Source of the DNA: Leishmania mexicana MHOM/GT/2001/U1103
Lineage: Eukaryota > Euglenozoa > Kinetoplastea > Trypanosomatida > Trypanosomatidae
Direction: 5' to 3'
DNA length: 64,000 nt
Assembly: GCF_000234665.1 (NCBI RefSeq)
Contig: NC_018337.1
Location: 1,124,556 to 1,188,555, forward strand
Shown: positions 20,194 to 28,992 of the stretch, piece after piece
Position numbering within the stretch: the first letter of the stretch is position 1
Layout: the number at the start of each line of letters is the position of its first letter
Made by a program: the position numbers and the translations under genes
Notes under the pieces: model-generated
Told to the model about the DNA's origin: nothing
Seen by the model: only the letters and a program-made list of their open reading frames with translations
The model's database searches: none

Positions 20194-22009
20194 CATGCGA
20201 AGCGAGGACGTGCCGTGCACGTCCTCTTTTAGTGTGCGCACGTGCGCCTCTCTCTATGATTTGTGGTGTCCCTCTCGCTCGCCCACTCTCTTTCTGTGCG
20301 GCGTTGGCTCGTCTTCTGCGTGTTTGTGCGTGCTCTGTAGCGAGGCAAACGGGGATCGGGCAGGACAGCGGCTCGTGGTGTTTTTTTTGTCGCTGTTCTG
20401 CTTTCCTCCCCGTCCCTCTGTTTGATGTAAAGGACCTCCTGGACCGCGAGCAGGGCAAAAGGAGGGGGACATTCCAGGGGTTGCAGCTAACGGGAGGGAC
20501 CATGAAGGCGAAAGGGGATCTGAATAATTCCGCGCGCACCTCCTGCTCTGGATGGGCGTACCCTTTTCACTGGGTCCCTACTCGTTTGTCTCATGCGTCT
20601 CCCGTGTTGTGCCCTCCTGTGTGTTGCCGTGTGGGTCTGCACGCGATGAAGTACAGTGTTTCTTGTTTTCTGTTCTCCCTTTTTTTCATCTCTGTGCCGC
20701 CAATGTACGAGTTGCGGGCCCTCCGGTGGAATCAAGAGCGCAGCACCTTTAAAAAGAAAGAACACGTGGAGGCGAATCCACAAGGGATGACTCAGCTCTC
20801 TCTCTACCTCGGAAGCAGTGCTCTCTGACGGCATGTCACCCCCCCCCCACCCCCACCTCATCCAACAGTCAGGAAACGGACGTGAACGAAAAGGCCATGG
20901 CGGGCAGCCACCGCGTCTCGCACACCATTTCATTATCTCCGTGTGTGTGTGTCTACGTGGCACTTTTTCTTCCCGAAGCAGGGGGATAATGCCGCTCGCT
21001 TTCCCTGCTTCTTCCGGCGGCCGCGTGGCTCTGTTGCGGATTTGCCCAGTCTTTCCCGTTCTTCCACCGCCGGCTTTGTAAACCCCGCATGTGTGGGCGT
21101 TTCTGCAAGGCACTTGCTCGATTGCTTCCCCTCAACTCTTGTGCTTCGTGGAACTGCGCTGCAGCTGACGCACCTCTCACCTCCCCCTTCTATTCACGTG
21201 CGATCATCACGCTTCTGCTTTCTCGTCACACCCGTAGACATTCCGGGACATTTATTTTACGTGGCCATCACTGAAGCGCAAAACGAGGAAGCACCGAGCG
21301 GACTATAGATGGTGTGCGGCCTCACCGGTGGAGGGAGTTGTCTGGGAGTCGGTCGCCTCTGAAACGGTTTATATCCCCCCCCCCAAGGAAAAAAGGCAAC
21401 GACGGTCGTGCCGGGGTGAAGCGCGTCTTTTATATTTCATGGGATTTTCCGTATCTTTTTTTCTTTTGCGCGCGTTTCGCTCTCTGTCTCGCTGTTTGTG
21501 TGTGTTTTCGGCTGCCTGTTCGCCACCCGCTTCTGTGAGCCGCTGCCTTTCCCGCTCACCTCCTCCCTCTTCCCCTTTCCTCCGTCTCCGGGTGTTCACA
21601 CTCGTGGCGTCTGCTCTTCCCTGCTTCGCTCCGCATCTTTGTGCCACGTGTTTGTGACCGGTGGTGCTCTGCCACTTTTCTCAGCGCGCTCTTGTTTCGT
21701 GTTTCTCGCGTTCTCGACTCCCGTCTCGCTCCCTGCGGCACGGTCCCCAAGGGGCCTGCGGTGTGTCTGCTGGGCCCACAGTCTTTGTAAACACAATGAC
21801 TGTGCCAAGTCGCCTACTCAAGCACGCACACGCATTTTTGATCTTCAGGCACGTCTTTCGACTACGTTTTCCTTTTCGGGTTCGGTTTGGCGTGGAAAAG
21901 GTGTCTGCGTCATTCTTCTCTATCCTTTGGAGACGCACTCCTATGCACGCACCATCCAGTCAGTGGCAGAAATATCCTAGTGGAAGTCGTGTTACCCACC
22001 TGTAAAGCG
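20194..22009 (+). other. intergenic region with a 3' hairpin
   Basis: About 1.8 kb, T/C-rich, no gene recognised. A perfect 10-bp hairpin (20204-20226) follows the NME7 stop. Pyrimidine tracts around 21440-21600 and 21840-21880 may guide trans-splicing of the next gene. Confidence 0.5.
20204..20230 (+). other. perfect 10-bp stem-loop followed by TTTT
   Basis: Arms GAGGACGTGC (20204-20213) and GCACGTCCTC (20217-20226) with a CGT loop, then TTTT. It starts 10 bases after the stop codon of the NME7-like gene, so it would sit at the very start of the 3' UTR. Confidence 0.6.
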
Positions 22010-23269
22010 ATGTCCACAAGCCAAGATAGTTCAGCGGAGTTCAACCTGCTTCGTTACAGCACCGGCGACGCTCTCCACTTTGTCTTTCAGAATGGTGTCC
22101 GCCGTAAAGTGAACGAGGAGGGCGCGTCTCCGCTACCGGGGCTTTCAAAGGTGGTGGAACTGCAGGAAAAGCAGGCCGTCCGCGACAAGGTGCACACGTC
22201 CGGTACCACGGACGACCCTCTCGATCTCAAGAATCTCACGCATGTCGGCACGCATGAGGAGTGGTGTGCGCACTCCCAGACTGCGTGCGCGCTGGCCAAG
22301 AACGCGGTGGCGCAATGCTTGCAGCGTCGTTCGGAGGTGCGAGTGCGCCGCTACGGCGAGGCGGTGATGCAACTGTCGGAGGCCTTCCCCACGCTGCGGG
22401 ACACTGAAGAACAGGCCCCCGAGACTGCTGCAGACACTCCCTATGTGACCACAGCCTCTTCCACCCCGTACTGCACCTCGTCGGCCCAGGACCACACGCA
22501 AACCTCAGTCAAAGCGGACAAGTCAGCGGAGGCGGAGGCGAGCCTCACAACGGATGACGAGGCGAGCGACGTAGCGGAAGAGGAAGAGGAGGAAGAACTC
22601 GAGACGTATCTTCTTCAGCATCCCACCTTCGGTGCCGACATGGCTGCAGCATGGCTGCGGCGCCGCTACCTACGCTGCTGCAACGTCATTAACGTCCGCC
22701 CCAGCGCCGCTGTTTGCCGTCGATTCTCGCGATGCGTGCAAGCTACCTTGAGTAGCACCCTCAGCTCTTTCTCTGCGGAACAAAAGGCGGTGTCTCCGCT
22801 GTCGCCCGATCGTGACACGCCCACGTCGTTTCTCTGCAGTCCAGGCGGGCGCACCTGGATGTCCTTTCCAGGGACAATGGTCCTTCTGCGCGAACTACGC
22901 ACCGTTCCGTACGAGGTGAACGTGGACTTCAGCGGATGCGCAGAGATTGGGCATCAGCCGCGCCATTTCATCGCACTGCTTGGTGTTCTTGAGGGATGCC
23001 GCAACACCGTTGTCTCGCTCAATGTGGCCAAGACATGCCTCAGCGATGACGAAGTGCGGGTGCTGTGTTTATTCTGCCGCGCCTACCTGCGCCGACTGCA
23101 GGTGCTGGACTTGAGTGGCAACAAACGCGTCACGGACAAGGTGGCTGTGTGGATCAAGCAACTGGCAGCCTCGTCCCCGCTGCTGTTCCGCCTGACTGTG
23201 CGAGGGACTTCGCTGAGCCGCTCCACTATGCGATCGGTGGCGGGCATTTTATGCCGCAAGGCACTGTGA
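22010..23269 (+). CDS. leucine-rich-repeat protein
   Basis: 419 residues. The N-terminal half is polar, with a Thr/Ser-rich segment and a strongly acidic run (DVAEEEEEEELE, about residues 187-198). The C-terminal third contains ribonuclease-inhibitor-type leucine-rich repeats: NVDFSGCAEI, VVSLNVAKTCLSDDEVRVL, LQVLDLSGNKRVTDKVAVW and FRLTVRGTSLSRSTMRSV. LRR proteins of this kind are scaffolds; many trypanosomatid ones are cytoskeletal or flagellar. No catalytic domain is visible. The start is the first ATG in frame (MSTSQDSS); the frame extends about 40 codons upstream only from a TTG. Confidence 0.78.
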   Translation: MSTSQDSSAEFNLLRYSTGDALHFVFQNGVRRKVNEEGASPLPGLSKVVELQEKQAVRDKVHTSGTTDDPLDLKNLTHVGTHEEWCAHSQTACALAKNAVAQCLQRRSEVRVRRYGEAVMQLSEAFPTLRDTEEQAPETAADTPYVTTASSTPYCTSSAQDHTQTSVKADKSAEAEASLTTDDEASDVAEEEEEEELETYLLQHPTFGADMAAAWLRRRYLRCCNVINVRPSAAVCRRFSRCVQATLSSTLSSFSAEQKAVSPLSPDRDTPTSFLCSPGGRTWMSFPGTMVLLRELRTVPYEVNVDFSGCAEIGHQPRHFIALLGVLEGCRNTVVSLNVAKTCLSDDEVRVLCLFCRAYLRRLQVLDLSGNKRVTDKVAVWIKQLAASSPLLFRLTVRGTSLSRSTMRSVAGILCRKAL

Positions 23270-24428
23270 ATCGACTCACCAGCTCAGCTCAGCTCGCCGC
23301 TTCTCTAAATGGATCCAGCACTGCGCGATACGCGTATGTGTCATGTGCTCCATCTATGGGTCTTGCTCCTACCTTGGTGTCTCCTCTTTTTTGTTTCCCA
23401 GAGACACACGCACACACAGACACACCCATACGTCTCCACGAGTCTTCCTTGTCTTTCATTTTTCCCTCTCGTGCAGTCGACGTGCTAGATCATTGAGCTT
23501 GTACGCCTTTCTTGGATATGACACTGGAGAGAGCAGGCTACATGATCTGTGCATCCGTAGACTCAAAAGCTGTTGCTTTCTGTTACCCCCCTCCCCCTCC
23601 CCCTCCGTGCTGTCCTCATTGCAGGTGTGTCTGTGGCCACGTTGCTCGTTTCGCCTCTGTGAATACATGTGCCTTGCCGAAATCACGACGCACCTCATTG
23701 GTAAACATCTTGTTGCAGGCAGGCGACCGGAAGCTGTCCACCCCACCTCTCCTTTTTGTGTGTCGAATCTCCGCGGCATGTTGAAGAGAGAATGCAGCGA
23801 TCGCTCGCACACTGCTGCTTTTTTCGCAGAGCAGGCAACCTGCAGCCGTCGAGAAAGCGCGTCATGTCTTCTCCTTAGGGGTCCAGGGACACGGCTGGGA
23901 TGTGCGGTGTCATGACCCAGCAACCCACCCCCTCAGTTTGGATGGCCTCTGGCGTCTATCCTCTCCTCTTCTCGCACAGCACGGCAGTTACAAGGCACAC
24001 GCCCCTCTCGTTCCGTACACTCTAACCTTCTCTCTTTCTGCACACGACACGCCAGGTGAACAGAGCGAGTGTTTAGGCTCATCGCTTCACCAGTCGCCAC
24101 CCGACAGAGACCACTGTTGCCAAGCATGTCGGGTTCACCAAATCCGGCAACAGGCGAATGCACACCCCGTGTTGCACTGCCTGGGGGGGGTGAAGGGCGA
24201 ATTAGGCAGCAGAGGCACTAAGATGCAGAAGAGAAGATTCTGGCTGCCCATCGCGTGACCCGGTGGTCGGCTGTACAAGAGAAAACAATGAGATGCTCAC
24301 AGGTGACACCTTGTCACGCGGGAGGAGGACAAGTTACAAGCTGCATTTTGTTCTGCTAGAGTGTGTGCCAGCGCAGCTCTGTCGCACGTGCACACGACCG
24401 GCAGTTTCTCCGTTTGAATGTTCCGATC

Positions 24429-24794
24429 ATGCATATGATGCTCAAGACGAGAAGGCGCCCCGCAGACACACTCCTTCAAGGAACTTTCGGTTGTAGACAT
24501 GGAAAGAGCGAGCCTTCGTTATCAGACTCAGAATGGTCCCTCACACTCCCACGCAGCTGCGCCAGAGAGGGGCACTCGAACGCGGTCGCTCTGGAGGAGC
24601 TGGCGGCGTGGGTTCGAGGTCGTACTACCACCAAGGAAAGACACGAGTCGAGCAAGAAGCGGATTGGCGGAATGGTGTGCGAGTACGCCGGAGAGAGCGC
24701 CAGGGGGGAGGGAGGAGGATGTCGCTCGGCAACGCGTGACCATCGAGAGAGAGCGCAATGCGTTTGTTCTCTACCGCAGCCCCAGCACGGTTAG
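24429..24794 (+). CDS. doubtful small gene or gene remnant
   Basis: 121-codon frame beginning MHMMLKTRRRP. The central part (KSEPSLSDSEWSLTLPRSC, then ALEELAAWVRGRTTTKERHE) reads more like protein than the surrounding spacer, and the local sequence is T-poor with moderately GC-rich third positions. There is no recognised domain and overlapping frames are also open. It may be a lineage-specific small protein, a decayed gene, or chance. Confidence 0.22.
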   Translation: MHMMLKTRRRPADTLLQGTFGCRHGKSEPSLSDSEWSLTLPRSCAREGHSNAVALEELAAWVRGRTTTKERHESSKKRIGGMVCEYAGESARGEGGGCRSATRDHRERAQCVCSLPQPQHG

Positions 24795-25107
24795 CCGAGG
24801 AGAGACGAACAGGAACACAAGCCGCACCGCGCGACCTCCGGTATGGGTCCCTTTTGGGACGGGGAAGGCGCGCGTGCACGTGTTTTGAAGGAGCCGCATG
24901 TGGTGGTCGCCCAAAGGGCTGCCTTTGTGTTTTTCCTTTTTTGCCGTCTATGATGTGAGATGGTCTGCGGAGGACGACGTCGCGTCTTACTGAATACACA
25001 TGGGCGGCGCAAACTCGCAGGTGACGAGTGCGCACTGAATCTCCCACATGGAAGCGCAACAGCTTCTTCACGCGTCGATGGCGCGGGGACTGAGCTCCAT
25101 TCTATCG

Positions 25108-25190
25108 GTGTTTGCTCCCCATCCCTTTCGCTCACTTGCTCGCTTTCCCATCCTCTCTCGCTTCTCGCTGTGCTGCGCTCACACGCGCAG
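25108..25190 (+). promoter_or_regulatory. probable spliced-leader acceptor region
   Basis: Long pyrimidine tract (CGCTTTCCCATCCTCTCTCG, then CTTCTCGCTG) with an AG at 25189-25190, 41 bases before the ATG at 25232. Confidence 0.5.
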
Positions 25191-25231
25191 GTCTGTCACA
25201 CGTGGTCACGACTGTTTCTTCTTGGTTCGCA

Positions 25232-27118
25232 ATGCGATCAGGCACCTGCACACCTTACACACTTACACAAGGCACTCCGGGTGCATTCGTGTATCAAAAC
25301 GTGTCGCGGAGCGTATCGCCGTCGGTCCAATCGCGCCGGGTTCCCAGAGTGGTGGACCTGGAGACAATCGAGGAGCTGCAAGATGCGTGGAGCAGACAGT
25401 ATGAGACACTGCGCGACCCGCCACCGCCGCCGCTTCTCAATTCGCCTCGCTCCCTTCGCGCCTGTGAACTGGCAAATGTGAGCCCGCAATCCACGTTGCA
25501 GAAGCTGTCGCTCAAACAGCATCTGTTTTGTGTCCTCGGCAACCCACAGGCGCTCAGCTCGCTGCCCGACTGGGCAACCACAGAGTACCAGGTGCTGATA
25601 CAGTCCGCCTTGCGCAGCTTTAGCGAGGCTGCCGTCGGGCTAGGCACGTCACAGGAGAAGCTTGCCGCGTTCATCGCCTTCACAAACCAAGAGAAGCTTC
25701 GCGTACCTCAACTGGCGTCGCTACGAGCGCTGCGACGTCAGTTGATGGCTCAAGAAGCGATTACCGAGCGAGGGTTTCATCACCAGCAGCCAGACTACGA
25801 ACTTTCGAAGTGCATTAGCAGCGCCTCGGCGACTTACCAGGACGCCAGTGACCAAGGTGCACACCTTAGCGACCTGAGGGAAGTGAACTTGCTGTGCGCT
25901 TCGAAAATAGAAAAGAGTCTGCCACCCAGTAACACTTCCTCCCTGAGCCATCGGCGGGGAGACGGCACCACCGGCACGGAAAAAACTCGTTTTCAGTCAC
26001 CACGTTACTCGCCTTTGGAATCGGCGTCTTTTGCACAAGCAGAGACAGGCAACGACGAATATGATGAGGGCGTCCGCGGCTGTGGAGCGTGGGACTTCGC
26101 TCCGACACCTACCCCATCTGGGAAGCTCCCCTACAAGCCCCGCGACGTCTACTTGCTTAACAGCAGCTACTTCGCGAACCGCAGCATCCGGAGCGACAGG
26201 AGTAACCCGTCCGGCGCGCCGCTTCCCGCTTCGTCCCCTGGGACGCCGTCTCCATTGTGGGGAGACACCATGACCGCGACGGGCTTCGCGAAGCTGCCGG
26301 CTCCCTCACCGCAGCCGCTGTTAACTGTAGACGCCAGTCTCGGCACCGTCATCGACGTGGACAGCGAATTCTCACTGGCTTGTGAAGCAGAAGATACCGC
26401 TGAGTCGCGCTCTGCTCCGAAGCAGGACCTTAGCATCGTTTCCATGAACAGCAGTCAGCTCGAGTTGCTGAACATTGCCGAGTCAACAGCCTCATCGAGT
26501 GAGGCGGCCCTTGCTCAACCATCGGCTGCGGCGGTGCTGGCGGTGATCCGGGGAAAGGTGAAAGATGGATCTCTATCAAAGCACACTGTGACGCTCTTTC
26601 ATGAGTCCAACGAGAGGCGAAGCCGTGGGGATGCAGCGGCGACTGCAGCGGAGGTGGGTGTGGCTCCCTCAACGGCGTCTATCGCAGAGCGGAAGCCGGG
26701 GCCTTTCAGTCAGCCCTTGCCGCAGCGAGGACTGCGTGGATACACAAACCATGGAAACTTCGCGTCCTTGTTGGTCCCTAACGTACTCGCTCGACCTGTG
26801 TCGCCGCCGGCAGAAGGGAAGGTAGCGCCGTTTTCTTTGGGTGTCGCCGCAGCGGCGACGTCCCCTTTCGGCAAAGACAAAGCTGTGGCGTCGAAGCAGC
26901 AGGAAGGGATGACTTCGACAACGGCAACACCGATCGAATGTACGGACTCTGCAGAGCCAGCAGCCGCTTCTGCACCATGGCGGCTGCCCTCACCGCCTGT
27001 GATCACGCAAGCAGAGGAGAGCGACGGATTCGTGTACTACTGTGCCAACCCCTCACACAGCGTCATCAATTCCTACGCAGGTAGGCGTGAGTTTCTCGCC
27101 GTCACGGTGAAGCTGTAG
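25232..27118 (+). CDS. large, mostly disordered protein of unknown function
   Basis: 628 residues. Residues about 45-220 are helical and moderately hydrophobic (VVDLETIEELQDAWSRQYE, LKQHLFCVLGNPQALSSLP, LRALRRQLMAQEA), possibly a folded or coiled region. From about 220 on the protein is rich in Ser, Pro, Ala and Thr with few hydrophobic clusters, apart from a short conserved-looking end (DGFVYYCANPSHSVINSY, about residues 600-617). No domain is recognised. Coding is supported by length, GC-rich third positions and a good acceptor 41 bases upstream. The first ATG in frame is used; the frame opens earlier from a TTG inside the polypyrimidine tract. Confidence 0.75.
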   Translation: MRSGTCTPYTLTQGTPGAFVYQNVSRSVSPSVQSRRVPRVVDLETIEELQDAWSRQYETLRDPPPPPLLNSPRSLRACELANVSPQSTLQKLSLKQHLFCVLGNPQALSSLPDWATTEYQVLIQSALRSFSEAAVGLGTSQEKLAAFIAFTNQEKLRVPQLASLRALRRQLMAQEAITERGFHHQQPDYELSKCISSASATYQDASDQGAHLSDLREVNLLCASKIEKSLPPSNTSSLSHRRGDGTTGTEKTRFQSPRYSPLESASFAQAETGNDEYDEGVRGCGAWDFAPTPTPSGKLPYKPRDVYLLNSSYFANRSIRSDRSNPSGAPLPASSPGTPSPLWGDTMTATGFAKLPAPSPQPLLTVDASLGTVIDVDSEFSLACEAEDTAESRSAPKQDLSIVSMNSSQLELLNIAESTASSSEAALAQPSAAAVLAVIRGKVKDGSLSKHTVTLFHESNERRSRGDAAATAAEVGVAPSTASIAERKPGPFSQPLPQRGLRGYTNHGNFASLLVPNVLARPVSPPAEGKVAPFSLGVAAAATSPFGKDKAVASKQQEGMTSTTATPIECTDSAEPAAASAPWRLPSPPVITQAEESDGFVYYCANPSHSVINSYAGRREFLAVTVKL

Positions 27119-28242
27119 GAGGGGGAGGGGGGCTGCAGAAGGGAAAGTAATAGAAGGAGGGAAGGGCAGAGGCATGTGCGCGCGTGACTGTAGGCGTAAC
27201 AGCCATACAGCCGCAAATTTGCCAGCAGGGTTTGTGGTTTTCCATCTCGGTGCCGATAGCGATATATCGCGGGATGAGCTCGCAGAAGAGTGTGGAGTGG
27301 GGGGACCCGGTCTGAGTCGCCGGAGACGAGGAGAGAAAAGTGGACTAGCGGGGAGCAGTGCCCTTCGAGCACGCCGTTCGGGTGCATCTTGTGTTTGCTG
27401 CTAGATCAGCGCCTCTCGTGTGCGCGTTCCCTTTGCTCCTCTCGCCGTATGCCTGTCTGTCGCCCCCTCTGTCTGTCTCTATCTATCCGCGGGTCTCGTG
27501 TGTTGGCTGAGACAGTAGAACGAAATCGTTTTCATTGTTCTGTTCTGTTCGCATGCTAGACAGTTAGAGTGGTGGTAGGTACGGCCCATCCTCGGGTGCA
27601 CTAAAGACCTGCCGACACAACGAAAGCGACGCACATCTCAAGAGGCGTTTCTGCATCATTGGCGAATGACTGAACGGCTGCCCAAGGATTGAACGCAGAG
27701 ACGTGTGAACAGCCGTCGCGGGCACTGTGCTGCACCAACTACTGACGTCTCAAACGAATGCAAGGCTATCAGCACATGCAGGCCATAATCAAGTGTGCCC
27801 GCGTACCGGATATCCGGGACCGCACAGACGTGAAAACGGGTAGTGCTTTTTCATTGCGATTGGTGCTAGTGCTCCCCCCCCCCTTCTTGCTTCGTCACTT
27901 CTCCATCCCCCTCGTTGCGCCTCCGCAAGTCTTCCTGCTGGAGAAAGCATTGCTCGCTTATTGCGTCTCTCCCGCTCTAGTCAGCCGCATCGGCTCCCCT
28001 TTGCAAAGGAGGTGAGACGAGCGCGCGGCTGATCCTTGTGCGCACCGCCCTCGTACACAGGATCTCTTGCGCAGTGGGAGTTGCATCCATCATACGCACC
28101 GTTGGTCACACGCACACAGAGACCCCTTCCGTTGCGAATAGAGCTCGTCAGTCGCAACTGCATCACACAACGTGCGGTGCTACCGTGCGCCTTTCGACGC
28201 TATTTCTTCTTCCACCTTTGTCCGATTCTTCCAAAGCCTACC
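27119..28242 (+). other. intergenic region, no gene seen
   Basis: About 1.1 kb. The first part is purine-rich (GGAGGGGGAGGGG) and then mixed; no frame has coding character. The last 80 bases are T/C-rich with several possible acceptor AGs before the next ATG. Confidence 0.5.
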
Positions 28243-28992
28243 ATGAGCATGAACCCCACGATTGGTGACAAGGACATCCTTCAGCGGCGCATGTCCGCGA
28301 ATCCAAGGTACGATGGTGTGCAGGCGGTGGTGGAGTCCGGCATGACCGCTCAACTCGCGCAGTACATGCGCAACATCAAGATTAAGACAAAGAGGCAGCC
28401 TGGCGAGCTGTTTCAACGGCTGCGCATCGATGTCATTGCCGCCTTCCTCAGCCGTCAGGAACCCAAGTCGGTTCTAGAAGATGGTGGTTTTGCACGACCG
28501 ATGGACGAGTACGGCGGCCCCGAGAACGCGGTTGACAAGGTCGCCACTAGCTACCTGCTGGTCGACTGCCGAGAAGTGGAGCACTACGAGGCCTGCCACA
28601 TCAAGACAGCGTTGCACTACCCAAAGATCAAGCTGCATCACTCGACCAATCCGTTTTTGCCAGAGATGTACGCCTACAAGAACAAGGAGAACAAGTGTAT
28701 CGTCCTTTACGACTTGGAGGAGGAGGCCGTGGTGAACCTGGCCAACACGATGTTTCAGAAGGGTATCGACAATGTTGCCATCATCGCCGGTGGTCTGCGC
28801 GAGTTCGCACAGGATTATGCCAATTTTCTGACGGCGCACCCCCCGGTGCCCATCGTCCCCAGAGACTGGCGCATGAAGCGTCGGGCTGACGAAGCCACGC
28901 AGGCGCGCAGCGAGGCTCGCACCTCCATGTCGCACAAGCCTAAAGGCTTGTCTAGTAGCCTTGCCCGCAGTAGTCGAAAAGGAACCTTCTGA
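28243..28992 (+). CDS. CEP41: CEP41-like centrosomal/basal-body rhodanese-domain protein
   Basis: 249 residues. The N-terminal part (LQRRMSANPRYDGVQAVVES, then GELFQRLRIDVIAAFL) matches the pattern of animal CEP41 upstream of its rhodanese domain. The rhodanese domain spans about residues 100-205: YLLVDCREVEHYEACHI, AYKNKENKCIVLYDLEEEAV, and GIDNVAIIAGGLREFAQ. The active-site loop has no cysteine (YDLEEEAV), so sulfurtransferase activity is not expected, as in CEP41. CEP41 is a basal-body and axonemal protein required for tubulin polyglutamylation and mutated in Joubert syndrome. The C-terminus is basic and Ser-rich. Start at the first ATG in frame (MSMNPTIG). Confidence 0.85.
   Translation: MSMNPTIGDKDILQRRMSANPRYDGVQAVVESGMTAQLAQYMRNIKIKTKRQPGELFQRLRIDVIAAFLSRQEPKSVLEDGGFARPMDEYGGPENAVDKVATSYLLVDCREVEHYEACHIKTALHYPKIKLHHSTNPFLPEMYAYKNKENKCIVLYDLEEEAVVNLANTMFQKGIDNVAIIAGGLREFAQDYANFLTAHPPVPIVPRDWRMKRRADEATQARSEARTSMSHKPKGLSSSLARSSRKGTF

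Larger units (their letters stand above)
23270..25231 (+). other. intergenic region, one doubtful reading frame
   Basis: About 2 kb. The first 700 bases are ordinary T/C-rich spacer. From about 24100 to 24950 composition turns T-poor and a 121-residue frame is open (listed separately with low confidence). The last part holds the acceptor for the gene at 25232. Confidence 0.45.

Noticed and set aside
20204..20230. Rho-independent-type terminator reading of the hairpin plus TTTT
   Set aside because: The window is eukaryotic with polycistronic transcription continuing through the region, so a bacterial-type terminator is not appropriate; kept only as an RNA stem-loop.
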